Numbered from the stretch's first letter, positions 11,781-24,683 are shown. The stretch: DNA of 64,000 bases from Sclerodactyla briareus (GCA_026419785.1 JAODTK010004209.1:105156-169155), one strand, 5' to 3'. Notes: generated by a model from the letters alone, not told the origin. Translations and numbers: made by a program.

Positions 11781-13356
11781 GACCGTTTTAATATACTCAC
11801 CCTATCGGTTAAAAACAAAGTGCCTCTTCGTGTTGAATTACAAGCTGAAAACAAAAAATGATCTTGCACTCTTACTGATATATATTGAATCTAAATTCAA
11901 GGGTTGGTTTTCCCTTCTCCACATCAATTATTCACACATATATGAAACCACCGCTATGGCGAGTGTAAGTATTGATTCCTCTGCCCGTCAGCCCATACAG
12001 TATTGCGCGACACTAAACAAACTCTCATTTGTGGTCCTGATATATTACCTTGCCCTATATGTATCTTGTTTAATCTTCAAGAACGAGAGAAAAATGAACG
12101 TGACAATCACTTCTGTTTGAATAACTGATGTGGTTATGTATTGACCTGTAATCCTTCTATTCATACAGGCGAGATCACTGATGCACATTCCATACGGCCT
12201 TATCTCTTCAGTCGGCAAATGAGGCTAACTGCCTCGAGCTTTGGCGGCTGCAGCTGAATCTGGAACTGCGCTACCCAATCATGAAACGAACACGAACCCA
12301 TCGTCTGGACCATCATGCATCATTTCCATGCCCAAAACCAGCTGGAGCAGTGGCGGTGGTTAGCCCCATTCTCTTTGACGTTTTTCTTCCTCACAGCAGT
12401 CACAGGTATCTGGAGGCTAGATCAGGGGCGCCAATTCGTTTTTGTCGAAAAGTTGGCATGTTGACTGCAATTTACTATATTAGCGTCCTCGCCCCCATTG
12501 GTTGGCGTCGTTGGATTTCCAAGAAAATTTTGTCTTTTTCAAATACCACCTCCAAGATCGCCGGAATGGCACTTGCCGGGCCGAATTGCAAAAATCTGGA
12601 TGTGCGATTCAGTAAGAAAGAATCGTTGATGTTTTCACTCTGCAAATATTGTCAGATAAATATAGCAACACCAGCAGCTACGGCCTCTCTATGTTTTCTG
12701 GAAGAATACTTCGCACATGATTTCACACTAAATACCAAGAACCCCCCCACCTACTGCAAGTTGGGCAAATCACTTTAAAACAGTGGAGCTAGGATTGAAC
12801 CCAACCCCCTCATTTTAGCCAAAAATAATCTGATCTCACAGTGACATATGTGAATGTAATGTACACACCCGTGTGAGATGTGAGAGATTAATTTTGCCGG
12901 GTACTAAACGGAGCCTAGCATTGCTTGGCTCGACCCGTTTGAGAAGTTTCGAGAGATATGTCACTCCGATTCCGAAACAGTACTTTCGGTACTTGACTTC
13001 AGGGCCGCATCTAGGACTTTTTCGATGGGACTGGCACTGGAGGAAGGGGGGGAAGCAGTGTAGTCGCCAGACTTCTCGTCTTGGGGGCACAGCTTCCGAG
13101 ACTATATTAGCGGGACCCACCATGGGTTGGCGCGTGAGCGCACACGACCATTCTGAACTTTTCAACCCGGATAGCCGGAAATGGCCTATCCCCCGGCGTT
13201 TTATGATGATTTTATGATCACAAATTGGAAAATTTTGACATTTGGTCGACCTCTGGTCCTACCGTTGCCCTGACTTTAACTTTTTCAGTCATAATGTTCA
13301 ACAATTGCTGTGCCATACCACTACCCACCAGTGCTCGCGAAGCGTTCAATTTTTTC
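11780..13356. other. intergenic with weak dispersed-repeat echoes
   Basis: Open frames of up to 165 codons (12281-12778) have no recognisable domain and sit among repeat echoes. No gene is called. Confidence 0.4.
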
Positions 13357-13860
13357 AAGATTTCCAAAGCATATCTGAGAAAAATCAGAATCCCAGCAGA
13401 TATTTAGGACATTTATCCGGCTTCAGCTCTACGGTCCCAGTCATGATATTAACGTTATACCATTGAGAGAATGGCAAGGAACATCCGAGTAGTAGTTCCC
13501 CTGTGGAGAAACCACGCGTTGAAAATCCAGGCAGTCTGATATCCTAGGCTAACTGCAGTTCAAAATTGCACGTTGTTGAGAGGGAAGAAACGTACAATAA
13601 GGCTGAAGGGTTTGGGTAATTTCAGGAGAGGTTGATTGTAGTTTCACTTTTCAATTTCAATGGAATGTTTGTTTATATATGTCCCTATATCTATAAGCAG
13701 GGGGCCAATGAGGCGCAATTTCCCCTATAGAGCTTGCAGAGATCTCGGGAGACGAGACCGGGACGCATTCCACCACTAGTATCACGCGCGAAGTCCCGGG
13801 GCCCCAAAAAAAAAAAAAAAAAAAACAAAAATTTGGACAATTACTGCCTTTCTTGTCATG
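13357..13860 (+). repeat. long inverted repeat arm, left
   Basis: Matches the reverse complement of 17866-18410 along its length. Shared landmarks in order include CAGCA..ATTTAGGACATTT, CCGAGTAGTAGTT, ACGCGTTGAAAA, AGAGGTTGATTGTAGTTT, GGGGGCCAATGAGGC, ATAGAGCTTGC and CTTTCTTGTCAT. An A20 run at 13806-13825 is specific to this copy. Confidence 0.85.
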
Positions 13861-16336
13861 AAAAACAAACCAATTAGCCATGTTCTCTATCAACGGTCGT
13901 CGAATACTGATACAGCATATTTATTTCTGACAATTTACAAATGACCTTTTTTTTTTTGGGGGGGGACCTTGCCGGCGAGGGGCACATGGTTTTCCATGGG
14001 GGAACGGGCCTCCCCATCCCCCCTTGCGACGCCACGGGGCTAGAGTATTTCATAGGGCCTTTATTTAATATCTGAGCGAGAGACAGCAATCAGTTGGTGA
14101 GTAGTGTAGGCTACACAGAAATTTCGAGATATAAGGCCTCCTATGTTAAAGAAAGGCCTTCCTGATTTTGTCACAAGATTTAGTTTGAAGGGCGCTATAC
14201 CTGAAAAGGTGACCTCGTCATATTATCCGAAAAATTATATTATGCAAATCTAAAAAAGTTGTCTAAATTCCATTGAAGTTTTCGATAAACCACCACCATT
14301 TTATGGTGGGCACGTCGGTAGTATTTTGGTACACATTTTCACTTTTGCTTCACCCTGCTGTTACTTTTCCCATTCTTCTTCGCCCGAGTGCGCTACTCGA
14401 GTTCTCGTTCTCAACTTGATTATGCAAACGACCTCGGATGCCTGGACAATGGTGCCGGTGGTGCCCTAATTTTTTTTTTTATGCCACCTAACTGCACACT
14501 GTCTTACCATTGGCAGGAGGGGGGGGGGGTTCATGACGTCAGCTGCTGCTGATCGTATTAAGGATGTTATTAGTGCAGGGGGGTATTATATACACTGGTA
14601 GAACCCCGCGCCTGATGGTTAAACGGTTGTAACTGCGTTGAACTATTTTTAGCTGTTCATTAGCGGATACAGAGGGGGTGTGGGTTCCAGGGGTCCCGGA
14701 ACCCCCAACACTTCTTCCCTATTACGTCATCTGCGCTGAATGTCCCGTCTACATAAGACTACCCTTTACAAGATGAACAGGACCCTACAAATGTGGCGCG
14801 CTTCGCGCGCACTGCGATTGAGCTCTCGGTGTAGGGCAGGCATTTGCTCCTATGCAGTCTACCCACAAAAAATAAATTGTTTAAATAACGTTTGGAGACA
14901 CGCGATTATGTTGTAGGGTGTGGGATGGGTTGTTTACAGATCCTGGGTAACGTATTGTGATAAATTATCTTCGCATATGGGACATCATTCCGTGTGAACC
15001 TCGGATAATTTGCGGGCCTAGCGCGCGTTGCCGGCTCCGTTTAACTTATTGTAACCTCCCCCTATACTGCATATATCTCACAACAAATATGTGATATACA
15101 CGCAGCCTCATTTTCTAGTTTCTTCTACGTATCCTCTGGAACAGTATTCACCTCGAAGCTTAACATAGGCCTCTTCTACATATCATCTCAGAAGACCCTA
15201 GTAGCATAAACATGATTGGCCGCAAAGACTGTAATAACCCCACCATCCCCGGGCGAGATTCTGTGGGAATCGTTGTATAGTTGAAGAACATGCAACAGTA
15301 TTCATGTGAGATATTCGAACCAACGCAAAAAGGAACTAACGACCTGCACCAAATCGCATCTCAGGCCAGTTGAAAATGCAAAATTATGTCCACAATACAA
15401 TGAGTGGGGAAGTGGTCTAATACATTGCACCTAATTGCATCAAGTCCCCTGGAATAAAAAATTCATAACCTCCCACAGCCCACCATCATCTACATAACCC
15501 CCCCCCCCCATGAATCATGATAAAATTTCCTGGCTACCCACTGGTTGGGAGCCCCCTGCCCCTTCTTACCCATTGTTTACGGCCGAATGGTCATCGACCC
15601 TTTACGATTGGGAAAATTAGCAGAGGCCTAAGTGGTAGCCCCTTTGTAGGTTGATGAGCTGTATAGTCACTAGTGGATGCTTATACACTTTAACTCATAT
15701 TTGCACCTGCGTCCTATGAAGAATGAGGCTGATGGACAAAATGAAAAGCCGGGGAACATTGCTTGCGAAGTGCGCAGATTCCGGGGATTCAACACTGGAG
15801 AAGTCACATATTCCATCAGGCAGGTCATAAGTCGTCATTTGACCTACGAATATGTCCTAATGCAGTATAAGCGAATTTAGCGAAATAGCAAGCTGGCAGC
15901 TGGGGGTCCAAAATTGAGGGACACAATGCACTAGCGTCCCTCAAACTGAATTATTAGGGTGACGCCCCCATTCCCCCTATAACCAAAACTGATAAGTTAA
16001 ATTGAAAATTCTGACAGAGGGTTGGTTAGGTTCGGATAACTTCGATCGTCACAGCAGACGCGGATCCAACTTTTGTGGGAAAATAAAAAAAAAAAAAGGC
16101 ATGAGAGGAAATTTGATGACAGAGTGAATGAAAAATGGTATAGAACTCCTGGGGGGCAACTGAAAATATTGTACTGCCATTTTTCTGTTTTCTTTTCTGG
16201 CTCGGCGCTTTCATGAGAGCAGAGTATGGTCCATCTTTTGACAAGGATGTCGACATAAATTTATGTCGAATTGAGTTCATTGAGAAATTGAGGTTAACCC
16301 CAAACTTTTTCCCCCTGTTTGTTTCTTGTGGGTGGG
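13861..16336. other. interior of the long inverted repeat, no gene seen
   Basis: Contains G/C homopolymers at 13957, 14518 and 15500. No protein family or RNA gene was recognised. Confidence 0.4.
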
Positions 16337-16347
16337 TATATATATAT

Positions 16348-16390
<43 letters not shown>

Positions 16391-16538
16391 ATATATATAT
16401 CTATTAATATAAGATATATATATATATATATTATATATATATATATAGATAAATGTATATATATTATGTAATATATATATGATATATAGATATATATATA
16501 TATCTATATATATATATATTATTATATATATATATATT
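16337..16538 (+). repeat. (TA)n microsatellite, ~200 bp
   Basis: Nearly pure alternating TA with occasional TT, AA, G or C interruptions; many short self-complementary blocks. Confidence 0.95.
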
Positions 16539-16709
16539 TCATCCATCTACCGGAAGCCTGATGATTAATAACTGATTAGACCAGCGAGGGGGTGGTCTAG
16601 TTGTCTAAAATCGTGGGAACATTCGCGACACGGTTTAATTTGTCGTAGCCTGACTCACAATGGCCTACGTCCCTCTTCAGTTTTTTGGGTTCCCTCGTTT
16701 TTTATTTAC

Positions 16710-16890
16710 CAACCCTTCCCCTTCTCCCTTCCTTTTCTCTTATTCCTCTTCTCTTCCTTTCTCTTCCCCTTCTCTCCTTCTTCTCCCTCCTTTCCTTTCT
16801 TCTCTTTTTCTCTCTCTCCCTCTTTTCCTTTTTCTCCTCCCCTCCCCTTTTTCTTTTTTCCCCCTTTTTCCCTTTTTTCCTCCTCCTCTT
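16710..16890 (+). repeat. polypyrimidine (CT-rich) tract
   Basis: About 180 bp is almost entirely C and T on the plus strand, so polypurine on the other. Two overlapping long open frames here are Ser/Pro/Leu/Phe low-complexity artefacts of the composition. Confidence 0.95.
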
Positions 16891-16949
16891 ACCCGGGGGG
16901 CGCGCGCCCCCAAATGCCCGCCCCCCCCTGTGATACGCGCCTGTTGATC

Positions 16950-17865
16950 AACTGAATAGGAGATATTCCAACATGCCCTGGATTCACTGGCCTCATTTTG
17001 ATGATTGATCTGATGGAACAGATCCCTGCAAGTTTCTTCACAATTGTTTTAATAATCTTCAGACACCTACACTAAAAATACCGAAACGTTGATTTTTTTC
17101 AAAATGGGTTGAGCTAAGCTGCACTGCTTGAGTAAACATAATCATCACTGTCACATTTCGGAAAAAAAATCTATGGCCTAAAATCAGAAATGAAAGGTAA
17201 CAAGAATTATTTCAATTTATTTCCTTTTGGCTCGAAGTTCACTAATTAGCTTCAAAACATATCAGTAAATGGATTTTCTGGTAGGCGTGAGGAATTGACC
17301 TCCATTCCAGAAAAGAAGTACAATGCATGTGCGATTGCGCAATGATTTTTTCTTATTTCGCAGAAGAAATCCATTACATTCGCACTACTTTGGAGTCATC
17401 CAATGACAACCTTGAATGTCTCCAAGAAATGGGCAAGGGAATTCACTACGCATAGTTGCGTTTTTATGTTTCATCACGTTGATCCACGGCAGTGCTCATC
17501 GAGAGTAGAGAAGTGCATCTTGGTTACGATAGTGCAATTTGTCCCCCTCCTATATTAGAGCCTGAGGTAACTGAGGTAGTTCTCCGCATATATTGGAAAA
17601 TAACAATGGAATTACGCAAGGGTGTGTTGGCGGTTTACCGGACAGGAGAGGTCATGGTTCACTTGACGGACGTCAAGAATTTATGCAGGCGAAATGACAG
17701 CAGTAGCGTCGCCAAGGGGAGGGGGAGGGGCACGTGCCCCCCTCGGAAACTTTAGTGCCCCCCGGGGGCCCCCCCCCAACTGAGATTTGTGATTTTCGAA
17801 AAAATATTCCGTAGTCAGTATTGGTCTACCAGTTTGATATAGACCTGGCTACTTTGTTGATTTTT
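16950..17865. other. intergenic; includes a G/C-rich palindromic block
   Basis: Around 17712-17780 lies a symmetric GGGGCACGTGCCCCC block followed by C-rich runs, as often seen at the ends of repeats. Nothing else is recognised. Confidence 0.4.
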
Positions 17866-18410
17866 ATGACAAGAAAGGGCAGGAACTATGCCAATTGCCT
17901 CGAATGCACTAAATATGTGTACAAAGAGTCGTGCTTCGAGGGTTGGTGGTAAACTAGTGTTGGAGCTGTATCCCGTGCTCTCGTCTACCCGTCTACCGAA
18001 TTCATCCGCAAGCTCTATGGGAAATGTCTGCCTCATTGGCCCCCTAGTTTATACATATCTGTGAGGTGAAAATATACAACAACATTCTCATTGATCTTGA
18101 AAACTACAATCAACCTCTGTTGAATTCCTAAACCCTTTACTGAGCCTCTTGTCCCAGTTGTCCGTTTTCCCACTCCAACCACGCCCATTTTTGTACTGCA
18201 GTAGCCTAGGCTATCAGACTGCTTAGGTTTTCAACGCGTGTTTTCTCCGTGGGCTATGATATATCTCTTCCAGAGAAAACTACTACTCGGAAGTTCCCTG
18301 CTCTCTATGGCATGAATAATATCAGGTTGGGGAAGAGTAGAGCTAAAGCTGGCAAAATGTCCTAAATTTTGCTGGGATGACTGATTCTTCAGATGTGCCC
18401 TGGAAATACG
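17866..18410 (-). repeat. long inverted repeat arm, right
   Basis: Reverse-complement partner of 13357-13860. On the minus strand a short open frame (17815-18036) lies in the shared region, but the left copy is interrupted there, so it is treated as part of the repeat. Confidence 0.85.
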
Positions 18411-18419
18411 GAAAATAAT

Positions 18420-18900
18420 GGGACTTGTACTTGGTATATGTGGGTTCCCCGTGAGGAGTACATGATTCCATTGTTTTACGGTCATGTCAAAGGTCGTCTG
18501 AGATCAAGAGAGGTCAAAGTCTGAACATCTTGTTAACAAGTTTAACAAGGCAGGATGCCTCGTACGGATCGGATTGATCGAAATTTGGTATACTGCTCCT
18601 TATGGGGATAGAGAGTACATGATGAACGCTATTGTTTTCGTTAATAGACGGGGGGTCAGTTCTGGGAGGAAAAAGGACTGAATTGTGAAACTAACCCACT
18701 TGGATGGCTGAAGCTAAGCTCATACTTGGTATGTGGGTTCTTAATAATCATTACAAGAACCCTATTGATTGGGGGCGATTCCACTCGGATGGATGAAGCT
18801 CATACTTGGTATGGGTTTCCAAGAATCCAGGGTGTGTTGTTTAAAACAAATCCGTCCATATTGTATTATGGTAGGTGAACTTAACGGTCAAGGTAAGAGA
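18420..18900 (+). repeat. ~310 bp GGTCA-rich repeat family, block A
   Basis: Fragments of the family: CATACTTGGTATGTGGGTTC, GAGTACATGATTCC, GTCAAAGGTCGTCTGAGATCAAGAGAGGTCAAAG, CTTGTTAACA and GGATGGATGAAGCTCAT. Units are rearranged and incomplete here. Confidence 0.8.
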
Positions 18901-18995
18901 GCCAAAGCTCAAAGCCTGAAAATCTCGTAACATGATAAGTCAGAGTGCTGCCGATCAGGTGAAAGCGGGGGCTGAAATCGATCGTTGCCTCAGAG

Positions 18996-19118
18996 ACAGG
19001 CGGGGGGTGGGGTACCGAGAGATGTGCCTGGGGTGTGGGGTGGGGGGGGGGGAGGGGTGGGAGGTGGTTGGTAGGGGGGTGAGGTGGGGGAGGAGGGGGG
19101 CTGAGGTCGGGAACCCAA
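18996..19118 (+). repeat. G-rich low-complexity tract
   Basis: About 120 bp of runs of 3 to 11 G separated by short spacers, with strong G-quadruplex potential on the plus strand. A proline-rich minus-strand frame here is an artefact of composition. Confidence 0.85.
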
Positions 19119-19369
19119 GGGAAGTTCGCCCTCATGAACGGCTCACCAGGGAAAATACGTACAATTTATGGGGCCCCCAGGCACAAGCGTGCACTACGGT
19201 ACTTGCTAAATAACAGATGCAAACTTCTATAACTGCGAAAAATTCAGTTTTTGTGTTAAGGAATTGTGTTGATCACTTGGGTCATGGGGGGGGTTGACAC
19301 CTCAACCACACACTCCAACGTTGTTACGCTACGCTGAAGGCTCAGAGACCACCTGCCTGGATGAAGGGT

Positions 19370-19500
19370 GAGTAAGGGGTCTGTAAAACGAAAATTCGGT
19401 TCTTGTACGCTAAGAGTCATCAATGATGGGGCGCGTCGAATTGTAGGAGTGACATCGATCAGTTCCTTCGAAAAAAAGTTTCTTGAATTAAATTTCGTCA
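19370..19500 (+). repeat. single unit related to the ~195 bp repeat
   Basis: Shares GGGGTCTGTAAAACGAAAATT, CGAATTGTAGGAGTGACATCGATCAGTTC and TTTCTTGAAT with the array at 7380-8690. Confidence 0.7.
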
Positions 19501-19559
19501 GGCGTTTTCTACTTTTGGGTTTTGGCGCGCTGAAAATAATCAAAGTAGATTCAACAGAT

Positions 19560-21120
19560 TCCAGTTAGAGGGCATTCCCTAGACCTTTGACACAATATCA
19601 TTATCATCTCATTTACTGTAACTCCTAAATGGCTTAATATTACCCAACTCCTGAGATATCATGGTTTTGCCTTCGCCGTAACCCGCCGCGTCCGCCGACT
19701 CCGCGTCTCGGCCGCGATGGCATTCGCCACTGGAAAATTTTCGTGCTTCGCTTTTGATCTGGAACTTGGACACATGGCCGCCTAATTATAAAAATTCTCA
19801 GATGAATTCGAAAGTGGACTTTGTGCCATGACTGCTGCCCTCTTTTTTGCAGGTTTTACGGAAAAAAGTAGTTTCCGATTCATAATAAAACTTGGGGCCA
19901 TGGTGTGGGCCCTATGGAGGTTCCGACAAGGAGAAAAGATGTTTCTTTAAAATGTGGGTGGGTAATTGGTAGATGACTATCTAAGTGGAGCACCCATCGG
20001 TTAGCGCGGATCGTACACAGAAATTGGTGACCTCTCAAACAGTCCAGAGGCCGGCCGAAAATGCATGTTCCAGCCGTGAAAATATAGATTCATTGTTGCC
20101 CAAATTAATCAATCAACGTGAACGTGTTCTGTAAAAATAGTATCAGTATGATATTACATGGTTGCTGCGATATAAGATCAATTATTGGGCGTGGGCAGTG
20201 ACAATGGCCGACTGCAAGTAGTCGGATTGCCATTTCAGGGGTCACTGTTTCAAAGTTGAACATATGAGATATGGGCCTAACGCAAAAATATATGGGACTG
20301 CTCGAAACACAGAAATACACGGTAAACCAGTCAGGTAAACCGCGTGGTTCATTAATTGCAGAGACATTCTAAGCACAGTGTCTATGTCACTGACATAGCC
20401 TGAAACGACACATGTATGTGTTGAGACACATTGAAACCGAATTCGGAGAATGCAAAATGGGAATGATTCATCTCATAACATACCCTCAAGTGGATGAGCG
20501 CATTACGAGTCACGACCATCACGTGAAGCATTCGCAATTTCGCATAGATATATGCCAGGCGGCGTGGAGTGAGTGACGCTGGAAGAAGGTCCTCCGCGGG
20601 GGCTGCGGTCGGGAGAAACACTAAGATGGCGGCCTCCACTAGACAAGATCCCAAATTTGGACCATGGATTGACAACCTCAAATACCAACTAGGCCCCAGT
20701 TCCTTACAATATTACGAACCCTGACCAATTTTCCTTATCTGTCCTAGTGATAAAAATTATGCACGCAGGACGTAAAGAACGCTGCTTTCAAGTGCTTTGT
20801 AATGACTAAGACACCAGAACGAAAGGGGGGGGTGGGGATGCGTAGTTTGTCGCTTGACATTTTCCACGACTAGTATAACCTTACGAGAATATGAGATGGC
20901 ATTTACTTCCAAGACATTGAGGAATTGGGAGCTGATTATCGCGAGAAAATGTGATCTGCGGAAATTGGGTAGACCTAAGGGTGTGTACGGAGGCAGGACG
21001 CTTATGTTAGTCAATGCCACGACGCATATTCACATAAAAATATCCACATCCTCGGGCGTTTTTTTTAAGAGGGGGGGGGGGGCGGCTTGAGAACAATGTT
21101 GTGGGGCTTGAGCCCCCAAA
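19560..21120. other. intergenic, mostly unassigned
   Basis: Holds a second copy of the 11640-type dispersed repeat (19970-20060) and a G12 run at 21070. The GC-rich stretch 20500-20690 looks different in composition, but no gene could be supported. Confidence 0.4.
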
Positions 21121-21129
21121 GCCCCCATA

Positions 21130-23110
21130 GGACCGCGCCTGATATGGGTTCCCCACAACGAGTACAGAATCCCTGTTGTTTTGGGGTCAGGTCAGCGGTC
21201 ATCTGATGTCAAGAGAGGAGAGAGGTTGAGAATGTCTGGTTCGATCAGATTGAAAAGTTGATATACAGATTTCCTGATGTGGAGAGTACAGAAACTATCA
21301 TTTTGGTGTGGACTGTGGGCCGGGGGAAGTTTTTAAAAGAAATGGAAAAATGGATAATTTGGCAAATTTCAGCTCGTTAACACGATAACTCGACCTCACT
21401 TGGATGGATGAAGCTCATACCGATCATCATATGGATTCCCATATGAGTATATAATCCTCATTGTTTTTGCGTCAGGTCAAGGTCATCGACGGTCAAGAAA
21501 GAACAAGTCTGAGAATCTTGTTAACACGATAAGTCAAGAATGCTGGTCCGATCAGTTGAATTCGTTATAGGGCCCACGCTTTCTTAAGGGGAGAACATGA
21601 ACCTTATTGTTTTTGGTATTGACTGGGAGTCATTTATGGGAGAAAAATTGATATGTGAACAAATTGATGATCTGTACAATTTTAAGCCTCCGTTACAAAA
21701 CGATAACAACCCTCCAACTCGGTCGGGCCCCACCTAGATGGATGAAGCTCATGGCCTCATACTTGGTATGTGGGTTCCCCGTGATGAGTACATGATTCCT
21801 ATTGAGACGAGAAGTCAACTGAGTCTGAACATCTTGTTAACACGATAAGTCCAGAATGCCTGTACGATATGATTGATGAAATTTGTGTAGACTGCTTTTT
21901 TTCATGGGGAGTACATGGACCCTATTGTTTGTAGTGTATAGACCGGAGGTCAGTTCTGGGGGGGGGGGGGGGGATGAACTTGCATTGTGGAAAACTTAAT
22001 TTTTAGCAATTTTAGCTTGTGAAACGTACACGATAAACTTGACCCCCCCCCCGATGGATGAAGCTCATACTTGGTATTTGGGTCCTCCATAATCAGTATA
22101 TACATGAACCCTATCGTTCTGGGGTCATGTCAAAGGCCATCTAAGGTCAAGAGAGGTCGAAGTCTGATAATCTTGTTAACACGACTAAGTCTAGAATACC
22201 AGTACGATCACGTGAAATTCGAGTATGCAGCGTTCTGAGGGGGAAATGACCCCTATTGTTTTTATTCAGACCGAAAAAAATGAAAAATTGTGAAAAATTG
22301 ATATTTGGGCTATTTTTAGCTTGTTAACACGTTTACTCGACCCCGCCTGAATGGAGGGAGCTCATACTAGTATATGTCTTCTCCCATAAAACAGTACATG
22401 ATCCCTATATATTGGCTTGGGTCATGTCAAAAGTCATCTCAAGTCGAGAGAGGTCAAAGTCCGGAATCTTGTTAACACGATAAGTCAGAGTTGTAACCAA
22501 GTCACCAAAAATTATTCAAGTCAAGTCGTATTCACCCAAAATATGGTGTAAGTCAAGTCATTTCAATTAAGCAAGTCACTGTACAAAATTCAATAGCAAT
22601 TCACTCGATTATTGTCAAGCGTCACCCGCAACTTTTCAACCCCAAGTCTAAAGTCGAGACTGTTGTTACAACACTGCGATAAGTCCAAATGCAGATTGGA
22701 AATGGGATATTGCAGTTTTTATGAGGATACATAAACGTTTTGGTTTCGGTAGTTGGGGTGCCACTTTTGGGGGAAATTGTGGAAAATTGATATTTTGGCC
22801 AATTAGCTGTTAACATCAGATAACTCGATCCCACCTGAATGGGTGAAGTTCATACTTGGTATATGGGTTTCTCATATTCAGTGCATGATCCATATTATTT
22901 GTGGTCGGTCAAAGGTCATTTGAGGTCAAGAGAGTCAAAGCTCAAAGTCTGAAAATCTCGTTTTACCATGATACTGTCGGAAGTACCTGGTACGATAAGG
23001 CTGAAATCGATATCAAGTTCAGGCTGAAATCGGTATGCGCGACAAAGGAATGGATGAAGTTCTTATACTTTGTGAGGTCCACAAATGATTACAACATTAA
23101 TCCTCTTGTA
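21130..23110 (+). repeat. ~310 bp GGTCA-rich repeat family, block B
   Basis: Successive units mark themselves by CATACTTGGTAT-like words at about 21418, 21758, 22067, 22363 and 22850. Each is followed by GAGTACATGA-(A/T)CCC, a GGTCA cluster, CTTGTTAACACGATAAGTC and GTACGATC. An unrelated AAGTCAAGTC-rich insert interrupts the array at 22490-22640. The block ends about 300 bp before the acyl-CoA dehydrogenase start codon. Confidence 0.85.
22906..22918 (+). promoter_or_regulatory. near-perfect DR1 nuclear-receptor element upstream of the gene
   Basis: CGGTCA-A-AGGTCA differs from a perfect direct repeat with 1-bp spacing by one base, and further GGTCA half-sites follow (TGAGGTCAAG). It lies about 500 bp upstream of the start codon, inside a repeat unit. 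Binding is inference from the motif only. Confidence 0.35.
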
Positions 23111-23418
23111 AATTGTAAGCATGTGAGCTTGACACAGTAATTCAGGATCAGTGATTCAAGTCAAGGAATCACGAAGCCTTTTGGCTTTTTCGTTTTGGGT
23201 ACGAAAAGAAGGCGTGACATATGGGCGTGATTCGTTTTGATTGCGCAACTCCAATGAAGCTGTGAGTCTAGCAGACGGAACTTTGAATGAACAGAGTATC
23301 TGCACGTGTCAGCTCTATCGTACTGCACCGTGGTACTCGCCCTGTACCCACGATAGAGCGCATTCGGACATATTTATGTGTTACTCATGTCTACTCGCTC
23401 TTTCGGTACTTTATCAAG

Positions 23419-23587
23419 ATGTTAGCCGCAACTTCTCGAGTTTTGCGACGTTTCCCAGTTTGTTTACACAACACATCAAGATGGCAGTCTGCAGAAGCGG
23501 CGCTCGCTGAAAGATCTATAGAATCCATGAGAGACGAAAACATTTTCAACAGAAGAACACATGCATTGAGGCAGTCTCTCCGAAAAA
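23419..23587 (+). CDS. acyl-CoA dehydrogenase exon 1 (presequence)
   Basis: The start is M-L-A-A-T-S-R-V-L-R-R, a typical amphipathic mitochondrial presequence: Arg-rich and without acidic residues for about 20 positions. It is followed by acidic and polar sequence ending L-R-Q-S-L-R-K. The frame is open further upstream to 23287, but the internal Met is preferred because the targeting signal begins there. The donor A|GTAGGC follows 23587. There is no frame break in this exon. Confidence 0.8.
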
Positions 23588-24649
23588 GTAGGCCCATTGA
23601 TTACACTAATAACGTTAGTAATAATAGTATACTGGTCCTCTGTAGGTCACACACCGCTTATTAGCCGGCAATTGATTACACACTAAAGTGACTCCCTTCG
23701 AGGGGCTGCCGTGGCCAGTAGAAGTTTTCGCCAGGGATGTCCCACCCACCATTTTGAAGCTGACATTCACACTGTCATGGCACTTCCAATTCACTGTACC
23801 TTGACCGTTTAGATTTTCCGCTAGGGTTGCCGGTGTTCTTTTGCTTTTTTTTTTTCCGACCGGTGGCGGGGCAAGCCGGTAAAAAAATCATTTTACTCAA
23901 CCTCAATTTACTAATCTAGAAAATGGCCCAAAATTCGCACAGACATCCCAAAACCAGCCTCTCAGGTGTTTTTCGACATGGTCTGTCTAACACAAGTAAC
24001 ATTAGAGCCAACAGGGGTCCAAAAGTCGTTCAGAATTGGGTTTCAATGTGATTTTTAGGGACTCTTTTTTTGACAGGGTACTCATCCGGCGGAAGAACAT
24101 TAGCTAATAGTGGCGTGAGACCTGAAGTATAACGACACCAGTAAGGACAGTTCGTCAAATTTTTAAAGGGTTCGTTTCTGAATATTAACGCATACAGGAA
24201 ATGCACCTGTGTGTATAAGTATATTATAGATTGATGACTGCCAAAAGTGCTGAATTCAAACAAAGATTTCTCAGGCCCTCGTCGGTAACATTCCGTCCTG
24301 GAACCAGCCTAAATGCTTGGCCACATGCATACCTTACAAAGAAGTTCTATAGAATTCTATAGAAGTGTCTCTAGAGTTCTATAAGTTTCTATAGAAAATG
24401 TCACTTACTATAAATTGAGCCCATATTTTTCTATAGAATTATAGTTTCTATAGATTTTTATTAAAACCTTTTCTATTAAACTGTAGCAGTAGTCACTCTA
24501 TAGAGTTTTATAGATTCATTTTTTCAGAACTCTATAGACCTCTATAGAATCTGAAAATCTAATGCCATCGGTATGATAAATGGATGATTATATAATATTA
24601 ATAAATACTAATAATAATAATAATAATAATATAATAAGAATAATAATAA

Positions 24650-24683
<34 letters not shown>

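Noticed and set aside
12281..12778. 165-codon plus-strand open frame
   Set aside because: No domain, no splice or start context, and it overlaps echoes of the 11640-type dispersed repeat.
16660..16947. Ser/Pro/Leu/Phe-rich 95-codon frame
   Set aside because: Created by the polypyrimidine tract; no splice or family support.
18881..19213. Proline-rich minus-strand and Gly/Val-rich plus-strand frames
   Set aside because: By-products of the G-rich tract at 18996-19118.
20382..20690. GC-richer block with open minus-strand frames
   Set aside because: Might be a CpG-type promoter or first exon, but no splice donor, partner exon or recognisable protein supports it.
23165..23190. GAAGCC-TTTT-GGCTTT hairpin upstream of the gene
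   Set aside because: Short stem with no known role in animal genes; treated as chance.
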